The notes under the pieces are model-generated. The model had not been told where the DNA came from. It searched no databases and saw only the letters and a program-made list of their open reading frames with translations. A DNA stretch of 64,000 nt from Candidatus Zixiibacteriota bacterium. GTDB lineage: Bacteria; Zixibacteria; MSB-5A5; WJJR01; JAJRUJ01. Made by a program: the position numbers and the translations under genes. Within the stretch, counting starts at the first letter, position 1; each line of letters opens with the position of its first letter. Location of the stretch: the NCBI GenBank assembly GCA_024277855.1, contig JAJRUJ010000075.1, positions 30,401 to 94,400 on the forward strand, in the 5' to 3' direction. Below, piece after piece: positions 19,872 to 28,958 of the stretch.

Positions 19872-20416
19872 ATCTTGATCACCATAATATCGCTGAGCTA
19901 TCAATACTCCAGGTAATAGATGCTCTAGGAAGCCAAAAGGAGTATTTTGGCAAAATCATAACGCAGAAAACAGTTTATTTTCTTTCTCAGGTATTTGATG
20001 TGAATTTGCCTTATCCCTTTATATTCTATCATTATGGCCCATATTCGTTTGATTTACAACATGCTATCGACAAGCTTCAATTATTTGGTGCAATCGTGGT
20101 AAGTAGAGACCCAAATGGTATCGGTTATAGCTACAGTATCACTAAAGAAGGGAAAGAGCTGTTAAGTAAAGCCTCTTTAGAAGAAGAAGTATTGAAGGCG
20201 ATAAAAAAGGCCACTGAATTTGTTGGCGATAAGACTCCCACTCAACTTGAGTTGTTGTCAACAATCCACTTCGCAAATAGTACGCACAAACCGGAAAACG
20301 TTCAAATCCTTGTGGAAACCGTCAAGTATCTAAAACCAAAATTTGCCAAGGATTATATCGAAGAACAGATTGAATTCTTGAAAGCAAATAAAATGATCCA
20401 AGAAAGTTTGAGTTAG
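19862..20416 (+). CDS. YwgA-like protein (partner of the HD phosphohydrolase)
   Basis: Overlaps the HD gene by 10 bp; KIITQKTVYFLSQVFDVNLPYPFIFYHYGPYSFDLQHAIDKL..GYSYSITKEGKELL resembles YwgA-type proteins. Confidence 0.6.
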   Translation: MEVNLDHHNIAELSILQVIDALGSQKEYFGKIITQKTVYFLSQVFDVNLPYPFIFYHYGPYSFDLQHAIDKLQLFGAIVVSRDPNGIGYSYSITKEGKELLSKASLEEEVLKAIKKATEFVGDKTPTQLELLSTIHFANSTHKPENVQILVETVKYLKPKFAKDYIEEQIEFLKANKMIQESLS

Positions 20417-20417
20417 C

Positions 20418-21539
20418 ATGGCACATGCATATACCCCCGGTCTGAAAGTGACCGAAAACTATCTGGTGACCAAGGAACGAATCCTGCCGCTGAAAGGCGA
20501 GGTCATCGTCAAAGTCGGCGACATGGTTGAACCAGATGACGTCGTCGCGCAAACTTATCTGCCGGGTCCGGTCGAACCGCTGAATGTCGCCAACAAGCTC
20601 AGCGTCCCGCCGGAGGATGTGAACGACCTGATGCTGAAAAAAGAAGGTGACCAGGTCAAAAAAGGCGAAGTGATCGCCTTGTCGAAGGCCTTCTTTGGTC
20701 TGCTCAAAAGCACCGCTGCTTCGCCAATCGACGGGTCGATTGAAAACATCTCCTCGGTCACCGGCCAGGTGTTGATGCGGGGCCAGCCGGTGCCCGTACA
20801 AGTGAAGGCCTATCTTAAAGGTGAAGTTGTTAAGGTGTTCGAAAAAGAGGGCGTCGCGGTACGGACCTGGGGTTCGTTTATCCAGGGGATTTTCGGTATC
20901 GGCGGCGAGACGCACGGCGAAATCATGGGTGTCTGTGCCGATAATTTCGAGATCCTTTCCGCGGACAAAATCACCGATGCCTGTAAAGACAAAATCATCT
21001 TTGGCGGTTCGGTCGTGACTGCCGATGCGCTGAACAAGGCGATCAAAGTCGGCGCCCGCGGGATTGTGGTCGGCGGCTTTAACGACCAGGACTTGCGCAA
21101 TTTCCTCGGTTACGATCTCGGCGTGGCGATTACCGGCAACGAAGACAAAGGTATCACGCTGGTGGTCACTGAGGGTTTCGGCGAAATCAACATGGCCCAG
21201 AAAACATTCGAATTACTCAAGAAAAATGAGGGTAAGCTGGCCTGTATCAACGGCGCCACCCAGATTCGCGCCGGGGTCATCCGGCCGGAAGTGGTCATCC
21301 CGCTGGAAAAAACCGGCGACGAGTACGCCGCAGGCGAAATACTTGGCCTCACGGTTTGCTCTCCGGTGCGGGTCATCCGCCAGCCGTATTTTGGCAAACT
21401 CGGTACCGTCACCGAGCTCCCGCCGGAGTTGCGGGTACTGGAATCCGGCTCAAAAGCCCGTGTCCTCGAGGTTGAGTTCCCCGACAAGGAACGCGCAATT
21501 ATTCCCCGCGCCAATGTCGAGATGATCGAAGAAATTTGA
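20418..21539 (+). CDS. Conserved protein with barrel/KOW-like motifs, probable ancestral operon partner of the glmL-like gene; function unknown
   Basis: Long ORF with housekeeping-like codon usage; repeated barrel-like segments (GEVIVKVGDMVEPDDVVAQ, KKGEVIALSK, SPIDGSIENISSVTGQVLMRGQP) and a KOW-like C-terminus (PYFGKLGTVTELPPELRVLESGSKARVLEVEF). Confidence 0.75.
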   Translation: MAHAYTPGLKVTENYLVTKERILPLKGEVIVKVGDMVEPDDVVAQTYLPGPVEPLNVANKLSVPPEDVNDLMLKKEGDQVKKGEVIALSKAFFGLLKSTAASPIDGSIENISSVTGQVLMRGQPVPVQVKAYLKGEVVKVFEKEGVAVRTWGSFIQGIFGIGGETHGEIMGVCADNFEILSADKITDACKDKIIFGGSVVTADALNKAIKVGARGIVVGGFNDQDLRNFLGYDLGVAITGNEDKGITLVVTEGFGEINMAQKTFELLKKNEGKLACINGATQIRAGVIRPEVVIPLEKTGDEYAAGEILGLTVCSPVRVIRQPYFGKLGTVTELPPELRVLESGSKARVLEVEFPDKERAIIPRANVEMIEEI

Positions 21540-21563
21540 TTCTCGATTGAAATTGTAGTTTTC

Positions 21564-21597
21564 AAGCCGCTCCGGAATCCGGGGCGGCTTTTTGTTG
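21564..21597 (+). terminator. Intrinsic terminator after the KOW/barrel gene
   Basis: AAGCCGCTCCGGAATCCGGGGCGGCTTTTTG hairpin + T-tract. Confidence 0.85.
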
Positions 21598-21672
21598 TTC
21601 GGTGACGCTTCCGATACAGCACAAAAAAAAGTGATTAGAAAGTGATTGCCTCAGACCTCACGAAAATTGAGT

Positions 21673-21709
21673 TTGACCTTTGCGGGGAATATTTGATATC
21701 ATGACTTGT
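21673..21709 (+). promoter_or_regulatory. Putative sigma70-like promoter and palindrome upstream of the methyltransferase
   Basis: TTGACC (21673-21678) - 18 bp - TATCAT (21697-21702); the palindrome TGATATCA (21694-21701) overlaps the -10; ATG at 21728. Confidence 0.45.
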
Positions 21710-21727
21710 TAAAGGCGAGGTCCGGTC

Positions 21728-22951
21728 ATGGGAAATCAAATCCTGATTAGAAATGTGCCTGATCACATTAAGAAACGAATTGACCGTGAACGGCAGAGTT
21801 TACTTATGTCCCAACAAGAATACCTTCTTAAACTCTTGGAAGATTCGACGGAGTCGCCTCAATTCCCCCTTTTTGATGATACCAAGGAGTTTGGAAGATT
21901 AGAATTGCCCAATACACCCTTCACTTTCGTCGATTTATTCGCTGGCATTGGGGGTTTCCGGATTGGGTTCGAGCGAGTGGGGGGGCGGTGTATATACTCT
22001 GTGGAATGGGACAAATATGCCCAGAAAACTTACAAAGCATGGTTCGGTGAGGTGCCGCATGGTGATATCCGCAAGATCAGGCCTGCAGACATCCCCGACC
22101 ATGACATCATGCTTGCAGGTTTCCCCTGTCAGCCGTTTTCACTAGCCGGTGTTTCGAAGAAGAAAAGTCTGGGCAGGGAGCACGGTTTCAAAGATAAAAC
22201 CCAAGGTACACTGTTTTTTCACTTGGCAACCATCGCTCAAATTAAGCGCCCCCCGATTCTGGTCCTCGAGAACGTCCGGAATCTCCTCTCCCATGACAAG
22301 GGCCACACATGGGAGGTTATTAAATCCACATTGGAGGAGCTGGATTATAAGGTGCATCACAAGGTAATTGACGGTGCAGACTACGTGCCCCAGCATCGAA
22401 AACGTGTTTTTATTGTCTGTTTTGACGTCCGGATTTTCGGAAAGAGACCACCATTCAGTTTCCCGAGTCCTCCAACTCATAAACCGCCCAAGTTCAAAAA
22501 AATTCTCGAACGAAATCCCGACAGAAAGTATACACTCTCTGACCACCTTTGGCAATATTTGCAGGATTATGCCAGATCGCATCGGGAACGGGGAAATGGA
22601 TTTGGTTTTGGGATCGCTGATCCGAACGGGCGATCGAGGACACTGAGCGCGAGATATTACAAGGATGGGTCAGAGATTCTCATCGCTCAAAATGGTGGTA
22701 GGAATCCGAGGAGGATGACGCCACGAGAGGCAGCAAGACTTATGGGATTTGACGATTCACTGCCTATTGTGGTTTCGGACACACAGGCCTATCGCCAGTT
22801 CGGAAATGCTGTAATACCCATTGTCACAGAGGCTATTGCGAAGCAAGTCGTTAGAGTAATGGCATGGCAGATCACGAGAAATGGAAACGGTTGCCTTCTC
22901 AAGAGCGGGAAGACAAGAACTACCCGTAAAGCAGTTCTTAGGACGGATTGA
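21728..22951 (+). CDS. DNA (cytosine-5) methyltransferase, EcoRII/Dcm-like, with N-terminal RHH-like segment
   Basis: FVDLFAGIGGFRIGFE, AGFPCQPFSLAG, LENVRNLLSHDKGHT, DYVPQHRKRVFIV, RRMTPREAARLMGF, YRQFGNAV; N-term NQILIRNVPDHIKKRIDRERQSLLMSQQEYLLKLLED. Confidence 0.95.
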   Translation: MGNQILIRNVPDHIKKRIDRERQSLLMSQQEYLLKLLEDSTESPQFPLFDDTKEFGRLELPNTPFTFVDLFAGIGGFRIGFERVGGRCIYSVEWDKYAQKTYKAWFGEVPHGDIRKIRPADIPDHDIMLAGFPCQPFSLAGVSKKKSLGREHGFKDKTQGTLFFHLATIAQIKRPPILVLENVRNLLSHDKGHTWEVIKSTLEELDYKVHHKVIDGADYVPQHRKRVFIVCFDVRIFGKRPPFSFPSPPTHKPPKFKKILERNPDRKYTLSDHLWQYLQDYARSHRERGNGFGFGIADPNGRSRTLSARYYKDGSEILIAQNGGRNPRRMTPREAARLMGFDDSLPIVVSDTQAYRQFGNAVIPIVTEAIAKQVVRVMAWQITRNGNGCLLKSGKTRTTRKAVLRTD

Positions 22952-24117
22952 CTATGCCTTCACTAACTTCCGAACGTGCCATAGCTGATGCGTTAACGCA
23001 TGGCAGGGCACTACTGAAATTCATCTCACCGAACAACGTGGGCTTGACCGGCAGTCATGAATGTGGATACTATCTACCCAAATCTGCTTGGAAGCTATAT
23101 ACACCATACCCACCAACCAAAGGTAGGAACGACGATCACAATGTTGAAATCCTCTGGCCAGATGGGCGAGTGACAGAATCAATAATCAAGTGGTATGGTG
23201 CTGCAAAGAGTGAATACCGCCTCACCCGTTTTGGAAGAGATTTCCCGTGGCTGACCGCAGATAACGTCGGTGATCTGCTTGTCTTGATCCCCACGGGGCA
23301 CAGAAGTTTGACTGCGCACGTTCTAGATCTGGATGATGACATAGCAGACATTCAGGCTGCCCTCGGCGTAGAGATCATCGGGAGTTGGGGAATCTATGAG
23401 GGCGATAGGGAGGTTGCCCTGGAAAGTGAGGACGAATGCGTCGAGAAACGTTTCAGATCTTACGCCGGATCAGTTGAGGGTTTCCCCAGTACCAATGCAC
23501 TCTCCGGTGAAACGCTCAGCGTTCTCAAAGATTGCTTCACGGATTTTGGTGCTATGCCTGCGGATAATCAGATTCTGGATCTCGTCAAAGCCGAATATGC
23601 TCTGTTCAGACTTGTTGAACGTCGTCTGTGCGAAAGCAGCGTTTCACGACTGTTCAAATCGGTTGATGACTTCCTGCGGACTGCTGCCACCATTATGAAC
23701 CGGAGGAAATCGCGCGCAGGCCGTGCTTTGGAGAACCACGTGGAACACGTGCTGCGTGATTTTGAGATTCCCTTCGATGTGAGGCCAAAAGTCGACGGAA
23801 GGCCGGATTTTATCATCCCGAGCAAAGAGGCATACGATGATGAATCTTTTCCCGTTGAGCAGTTGTTTATGGTGGGTGTGAAGACAACATGCAAAGACAG
23901 ATGGCGTCAGGTTCTGAATGAAGCGAAGAGGATTCCGTGCAAGCATCTCTTGACAATTCAGCCCGGAATCTCCAAGGCGCAACTTCATGAGATGAAAGAT
24001 TCGAATATGAAGTTGATCGTACCTAAGCCATTGCAAGAAAAGTACCCAGCGGGAAGTGGCATTTCCATGTTCACCGTGGAAGAGTTCATCAGTACTGTCC
24101 GGAAAAAGCTGGAGTGA
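22948..24117 (+). CDS. EcoRII-type type II restriction endonuclease (probable ATG start 22954)
   Basis: C-terminal EcoRII catalytic region: RAGRALENHVEHVL...RPDFIIPSKEAYDDESFPVEQLFMVGVKTTCKDRWRQVLNEAKRI; directly follows the MTase. Confidence 0.92.
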   Translation: MTMPSLTSERAIADALTHGRALLKFISPNNVGLTGSHECGYYLPKSAWKLYTPYPPTKGRNDDHNVEILWPDGRVTESIIKWYGAAKSEYRLTRFGRDFPWLTADNVGDLLVLIPTGHRSLTAHVLDLDDDIADIQAALGVEIIGSWGIYEGDREVALESEDECVEKRFRSYAGSVEGFPSTNALSGETLSVLKDCFTDFGAMPADNQILDLVKAEYALFRLVERRLCESSVSRLFKSVDDFLRTAATIMNRRKSRAGRALENHVEHVLRDFEIPFDVRPKVDGRPDFIIPSKEAYDDESFPVEQLFMVGVKTTCKDRWRQVLNEAKRIPCKHLLTIQPGISKAQLHEMKDSNMKLIVPKPLQEKYPAGSGISMFTVEEFISTVRKKLE

Positions 24118-24120
24118 CTC

Positions 24121-24534
24121 GTGGTTGATGTACATACTCCAGAGCAGAGGCGCCGCAACATGGCAGCCATAAGATCCAAGGACACGAAGCCAGAGATGAT
24201 CGTTAGAAGACTCGTTCACTCATTGGGTTTTCGATACAGATTGCACCGCAAAAATCTTCCCGGCAAACCCGATCTGGTCCTGCCGCGATTGAAAACGGTG
24301 ATTTTTGTAAATGGGTGCTATTGGCATATGCATAGCTGTCGTTTCGGAAGAGTTTATCCCAAGACTAATGCCATTTTTTGGCAGAAGAAGCGACGCGAAA
24401 ATGTTCTCCGAGATCGGAGAAATCGCACTAAATTGAAAAGGCTCGGTTGGCGTGTTTTGACTATTTGGGAATGTCAACTTAAGAATAAAGACCGACTTCA
24501 AGAACGCTTAAATTCGTATTTGTCAGATCTCTAA
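24121..24534 (+). CDS. vsr: Very short patch repair endonuclease Vsr
   Basis: MAAIRSKDTKPEMIVRRLVHSLGFRYRLHRKNLPGKPDLVLPRLKTVIFVNGCYWHMHSC..., WECQLKN. Confidence 0.96.
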   Translation: MVDVHTPEQRRRNMAAIRSKDTKPEMIVRRLVHSLGFRYRLHRKNLPGKPDLVLPRLKTVIFVNGCYWHMHSCRFGRVYPKTNAIFWQKKRRENVLRDRRNRTKLKRLGWRVLTIWECQLKNKDRLQERLNSYLSDL

Positions 24535-24777
24535 TGGCTTGTTAGATCTAAACGAACTAAACTCCTCATTCATCATGTCTTGGATAGGCAAACTATCGAT
24601 TACTCCATCGGGGATTCCCGTCGATTTGTCCTCGCAATCATTGACCTGCTCCCGCCGATACATATCTTATGAGGGAGATAGTCGTATATCGGTTGATATA
24701 TGATGAGTCGACCGGCAGATCAGCCCGTCAGATGGGCCGCCGTCGAGTACCCACGTTATCGGTGTCCGGAGAACAAC

Positions 24778-27651
24778 ATGAAAAATCTCGCCAAAATAAT
24801 GATCGCGCTGGTTCTGGTTTCGCTGGTGGCCTGCCTGGGCGGCCGGGAATATTCCACTTCGAAGACGAATAATTTCTATACGCGAGTCGCTTACTACATG
24901 GAGCACAATAACGGCAAAATACCCAAGGTCCAGCGCCGGCCCAATGACTGGTTTTATGTCCAACGGGCCTGGCCTTACGACGAAATACCCGTTGAAGCCC
25001 GCTTGCAGGCGGCCGCGGTAGCGCGGGATAAATATCAGATCTCTGGATTGGCCAAAGCGCAAACTGCCTGGCTGGAGGCCGGACCATCCAATATTCCCGG
25101 GCGGATCACCGATCTGGCCATCCACCCGGCTTATCCGGGTACACTCTACGCCGCGTCCGCCGCGGGCGGAGTTTTCAAATCGACCGATCATGGGACATCG
25201 TGGAGTGCGATTTTCGACCAAACCGATGTCCAGTCGATCGGGGCGATCGCCATTCACCCGGACAACCCGAATATCCTGTATGTTGGTACCGGCGAGGCCA
25301 ATTCCTCCGGCGATTCATACGAGGGCACCGGCGTTTACAAGACCATCGACGGCGGCGTGATCTGGGATTGGGTCGGCCTGCCGAACAGTTACCATATTGG
25401 CCGCATTATCATCGATCCCCTCCGGCCCGAATCGGTCTACGTGGCCGTGGCCGGCAAGCTCTTCGGCACCAATCCCGACCGGGGTCTTTACCGTTCCGAA
25501 GACGGCGGCTCGACCTGGGATCAATTGTTGTATATTTCCGATTCGACCGCCTGTATCGACGTTGCCCTCCATCCCTCGACCGGCACCATGCTGGCGGCGA
25601 TGTGGGAGCGGTGGCGCAATCCCCGTGAACGGCGGGTCGGTGGAATCACCAGCGGACTCTACCGTTCCGAGGATTTCGGCGGCACCTGGAGTCTGGCCAC
25701 TATCGGCCTGCCGCCGCAATCGGCCGACCTCGGGCGGATCGGCGTAACCATCGATCCCGAATCGAGCACGGCCTACGCCTTGATCGTCGATCATCCCGGA
25801 GATCTGATCGGCCTGTACAAAAGCGCGAATCTCGGTTTGTCCTGGACGCAAACCACCGATGCCGATCTCAACGGCATGACCGGCGGTTTCGGTTGGTATT
25901 TCGGCCAGGTGCGCGTGGCGCCGGGAAACCCGGACATTGTTTACGCTCTCGGTGTGAATATGTTCAAATCCACCGACGGGGGTAATTCATGGGATTATGC
26001 CGATGCGGGTATCCATGTCGATAATCACGCACTCTATATTCTTCCGGACGATCCCGACCTGATTTATAACGGCTGTGACGGTGGCGTCAATTATTCAGCA
26101 AATGGCGGCGATAGCTGGACCACCTATCACGATATGGCCAATACGCAGTTTTATGCGATTACTATCGACCCCCATGACCCCGACCGGCTCTACGGCGGCA
26201 CGCAGGACAACGGCACGATGCGCACGCTGACCGGCGCCACTGACGATTGGAATGAAATCAATGGCGGCGACGGGTTCTATGTCATTGTCGATCATACTGT
26301 CCAGAGTACCATCTATGCCGAATATCAGTGGGGCTGGTTCCGCAAATCGACCAACGGCGGCTCGAGCTTTACAACCGAACTCGACGGGATGGATTACAAC
26401 ATCGAGCGCCATAACTGGAACACGCCTTTTGTCATGGATCCCTCGGATCATAACACGCTCTATTACGGTTCGCATCTGCTCTACCGTACGACCAGTGCCG
26501 CCGGTTACTGGACTGCAATCTCCGGCGATTTGACCGACGGTGCCGATCCGGGCAACCTGACCTTCGGCACGATTACCACGATCGACGTTGCCGCCTCTGA
26601 TGGCGATGTCATCTATGTCGGTACCGACGACGCCAATGTCTGGGTGACCACCGACGGCGGTGATAATTGGCAAGACATCTCGGCAACACTCCCCGAGCGG
26701 TATGTCACCCGGGTCACCGTCGATCCGCGTGATGCCGCCACCGCCTATGTGACATTTTCCGGCTATAAAGAAAGCAGTTATCTGCCTCATATTTTTCGCA
26801 CCGTCGATTATGGCCAAAACTGGGCCGACATCACCGGCGATCTTCCGGAGGCCCCGGTCAACGACATTATTGTCGACCAGGATGCCGACTCCGCGTTATT
26901 TATCGGGACTGACTTTGGCGTATTTTATACCGTCGATCTCGGACAGACCTGGAATCCTCTGGGTACCGGGATGCCGATCGCGGCCGTCCACGATCTGGCT
27001 TTTGATTCGACGACACGGACACTGGTTGCCGGCACTCACGGTCGTTCAATGTACCGAACGACGATCGATTGTCTTGATCCCAATGATAATGACGGTGACG
27101 GTATCGGCGACCTGTGCGACGATGACGATGATAACGACGGCGTGCTCGATGTTGATGACAACTGTCCGTTAGTCGAAAATACCGACCAGGAAAACAACGA
27201 CGGTGATGAGTGGGGCGATCTATGTGACGACGACGACGACAACGACGGAGTACTCGATGTTGATGATAACTGTCCGTTGATCGTAAACGCCAATCAGGCC
27301 GACGGCGACGGTGACGACTACGGCGACTTGTGTGATAATTGTCCGACCGTCTTCAATCCCGCACAGGCCGACAGTAATTCCGACGGCATCGGCGATGCCT
27401 GCGACGTCGTTTGTGACTGCGTCGATTTTTGCGATCTGAATAGCGACAGCGCGATCAATCCGGTCGACGTCGTTTTCATTGTCAACTACGTTTACAAGAA
27501 TATCGATCAGCGTACGGTCCTGCCGGATTGTCCGAACGAAAATGGGGATTGGAATTGCGATGTCAGTGTCAATCCGGTCGATGTCGTGTTGTATGTGAAT
27601 TATGTCTATAAGAACGCGCCCAATCCACCGTGCGACCCTTGTGGACTGTGA
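24778..27651 (+). CDS. Secreted BNR/VPS10-like beta-propeller lipoprotein with thrombospondin type-3 repeats and C-terminal dockerin-like module
   Basis: Lipobox-type signal [19 protein letters not shown]; repeated S-x-D-x-G-x-x-W BNR motifs; TSP3 repeats [18 protein letters not shown]; dockerin [21 protein letters not shown] ... CDPCGL. Confidence 0.85.
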   Translation: MKNLAKIMIALVLVSLVACLGGREYSTSKTNNFYTRVAYYMEHNNGKIPKVQRRPNDWFYVQRAWPYDEIPVEARLQAAAVARDKYQISGLAKAQTAWLEAGPSNIPGRITDLAIHPAYPGTLYAASAAGGVFKSTDHGTSWSAIFDQTDVQSIGAIAIHPDNPNILYVGTGEANSSGDSYEGTGVYKTIDGGVIWDWVGLPNSYHIGRIIIDPLRPESVYVAVAGKLFGTNPDRGLYRSEDGGSTWDQLLYISDSTACIDVALHPSTGTMLAAMWERWRNPRERRVGGITSGLYRSEDFGGTWSLATIGLPPQSADLGRIGVTIDPESSTAYALIVDHPGDLIGLYKSANLGLSWTQTTDADLNGMTGGFGWYFGQVRVAPGNPDIVYALGVNMFKSTDGGNSWDYADAGIHVDNHALYILPDDPDLIYNGCDGGVNYSANGGDSWTTYHDMANTQFYAITIDPHDPDRLYGGTQDNGTMRTLTGATDDWNEINGGDGFYVIVDHTVQSTIYAEYQWGWFRKSTNGGSSFTTELDGMDYNIERHNWNTPFVMDPSDHNTLYYGSHLLYRTTSAAGYWTAISGDLTDGADPGNLTFGTITTIDVAASDGDVIYVGTDDANVWVTTDGGDNWQDISATLPERYVTRVTVDPRDAATAYVTFSGYKESSYLPHIFRTVDYGQNWADITGDLPEAPVNDIIVDQDADSALFIGTDFGVFYTVDLGQTWNPLGTGMPIAAVHDLAFDSTTRTLVAGTHGRSMYRTTIDCLDPNDNDGDGIGDLCDDDDDNDGVLDVDDNCPLVENTDQENNDGDEWGDLCDDDDDNDGVLDVDDNCPLIVNANQADGDGDDYGDLCDNCPTVFNPAQADSNSDGIGDACDVVCDCVDFCDLNSDSAINPVDVVFIVNYVYKNIDQRTVLPDCPNENGDWNCDVSVNPVDVVLYVNYVYKNAPNPPCDPCGL
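27115..27330 (+). repeat. Tandem 108-bp coding repeat (two TSP3-type copies)
   Basis: [19 protein letters not shown]... occurs twice, units 27115-27222 and 27223-27330. Confidence 0.85.
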
Positions 27652-27677
27652 TTCCGCACTTCCATTTTAAGATTTCG

Positions 27678-27705
27678 ACCGCCCCGAAACCGGGGCGGTT
27701 TTTTG
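27678..27705 (+). terminator. Intrinsic terminator after the BNR-dockerin gene
   Basis: ACCGCCCCGAAACCGGGGCGGTTTTTTG. Confidence 0.9.
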
Positions 27706-27933
27706 TTGGTCGAAATCTATAGTCGATCACTAACCGCCTCTCTTATCGTCGATTAGAGGCTTTCAAGTTTGGTATTTATGTATTAAATAGGATAAATCAT
27801 TGCGAAAAAACAGTAAGCAACTTGTTATAGAATTGTCTGTAAAAAGATATAAGAATTTCTGATTGCTATATCTCATCACCAGAACCGGGACGCTGTAAGC
27901 TGCCCGGGACCGGAAACCGAGCAGGGAGACACC

Positions 27934-28944
27934 ATGCGAGCAATAGTATCGATGATCTGTGCACTTGTTTCTATTATGACGGCAACCGCCACCTACGCCA
28001 TCAAACCACCGAAAATTGTTGAACTGACCGACGGGACGACTTCAGTGTATAACGTCGAATGGTCACCGGACGGTCAAAAATTGGCTATTCTTGCAGCCGA
28101 TGGTGTCCTCTTGTTTGAAGTGAAAGCCGCTCCTTTGCTAACACGCAAAGTAAATATCCAGGCGAAAAATATTAAGTGGCTCTCGAGTAATCACTTGATT
28201 GGAATCGTCATGGAAAAAATGGAAGGTGAGCGCTTCCGTCAACTCGTGAAGACTTACAAAATCGGTATAGATGGTTCGGCCGTGCTCGTATGTGAGTCTT
28301 CCACTTCGTCCCCCTTGGTTCCGTTCCAGACTTCAAAGGGAAGGGTATGGTATGATTCAGCGGGTGTTGTTACAACTGTACAGCACCTTCCAACAATGGC
28401 ACGAGGAATTATTATCCCCGAATACAAACTTGCCAATCATTATCCACAGAGGTGGAGCGGAGGAAGGCCGGAATTCGACGACGAATTCGTATGGCTTGTA
28501 ACTATCGATGGCTCGGTAAGCAAACTACTTAACAATAAAGATAAGTTTTGGAATGTTCGCTTTTCTGGTAATGGAGAAATAGTCGTCGGCCATACGACTA
28601 AACGTGAGGTTGTAGCTATGGATTTTGAGGGGCATGAGTTATGTCGAATAGCCAGCCTTCCAAAGTCGACCGTCGATCCATATAGTCCCTGGGTGTCAGA
28701 TCCAGATTTGTCACCGGATGGGGAAAAACTACTTTTTGTGCGAGGATGGGACGATGATGAAAAACAAGAGACGCACCGATCTTCAATTTATCTTCGCGAT
28801 CTTCCCTCGGGTGAGGAGATGGAAATACTGACACCGGGATGTCGGCTGGTATCCAACCCACGCTTTAATGCATCTGGGGACAGGGCGGCATTTGTTGGCG
28901 ACGGTAAATCCTATCTGCTCATTTTTGATTCCCAATTGAAGTGA
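27934..28944 (+). CDS. Secreted WD40/TolB-like beta-propeller protein
   Basis: Signal peptide MRAIVSMICALVSIMTATATYA; repeats VYNVEWSPDGQKLAIL, DPDLSPDGEKLLFVRGWD, NPRFNASGDRAAFVGDGKSYLLIFD. Confidence 0.7.
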   Translation: MRAIVSMICALVSIMTATATYAIKPPKIVELTDGTTSVYNVEWSPDGQKLAILAADGVLLFEVKAAPLLTRKVNIQAKNIKWLSSNHLIGIVMEKMEGERFRQLVKTYKIGIDGSAVLVCESSTSSPLVPFQTSKGRVWYDSAGVVTTVQHLPTMARGIIIPEYKLANHYPQRWSGGRPEFDDEFVWLVTIDGSVSKLLNNKDKFWNVRFSGNGEIVVGHTTKREVVAMDFEGHELCRIASLPKSTVDPYSPWVSDPDLSPDGEKLLFVRGWDDDEKQETHRSSIYLRDLPSGEEMEILTPGCRLVSNPRFNASGDRAAFVGDGKSYLLIFDSQLK

Positions 28945-28958
28945 TAGGAGGTGTTTGT

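Noticed and set aside
24121-24534. Possible CRISPR-Cas or transposon nuclease
   Set aside because: Motifs match Vsr mismatch endonuclease adjoining a C5-MTase; no transposase or terminal inverted repeats seen around the island.
24540-24700. Possible additional RM gene fragment after vsr
   Set aside because: Short, multiple stops in all frames, no recognisable motif.
27115-27330. Tandem DNA repeats as possible CRISPR or VNTR
   Set aside because: They encode canonical TSP3 calcium-binding repeats in frame; no spacers.
28438-28447. Perfect DnaA-box-like TTATCCACA
   Set aside because: Single isolated copy inside the coding sequence of the WD40-like gene; no cluster, no AT-rich unwinding region.
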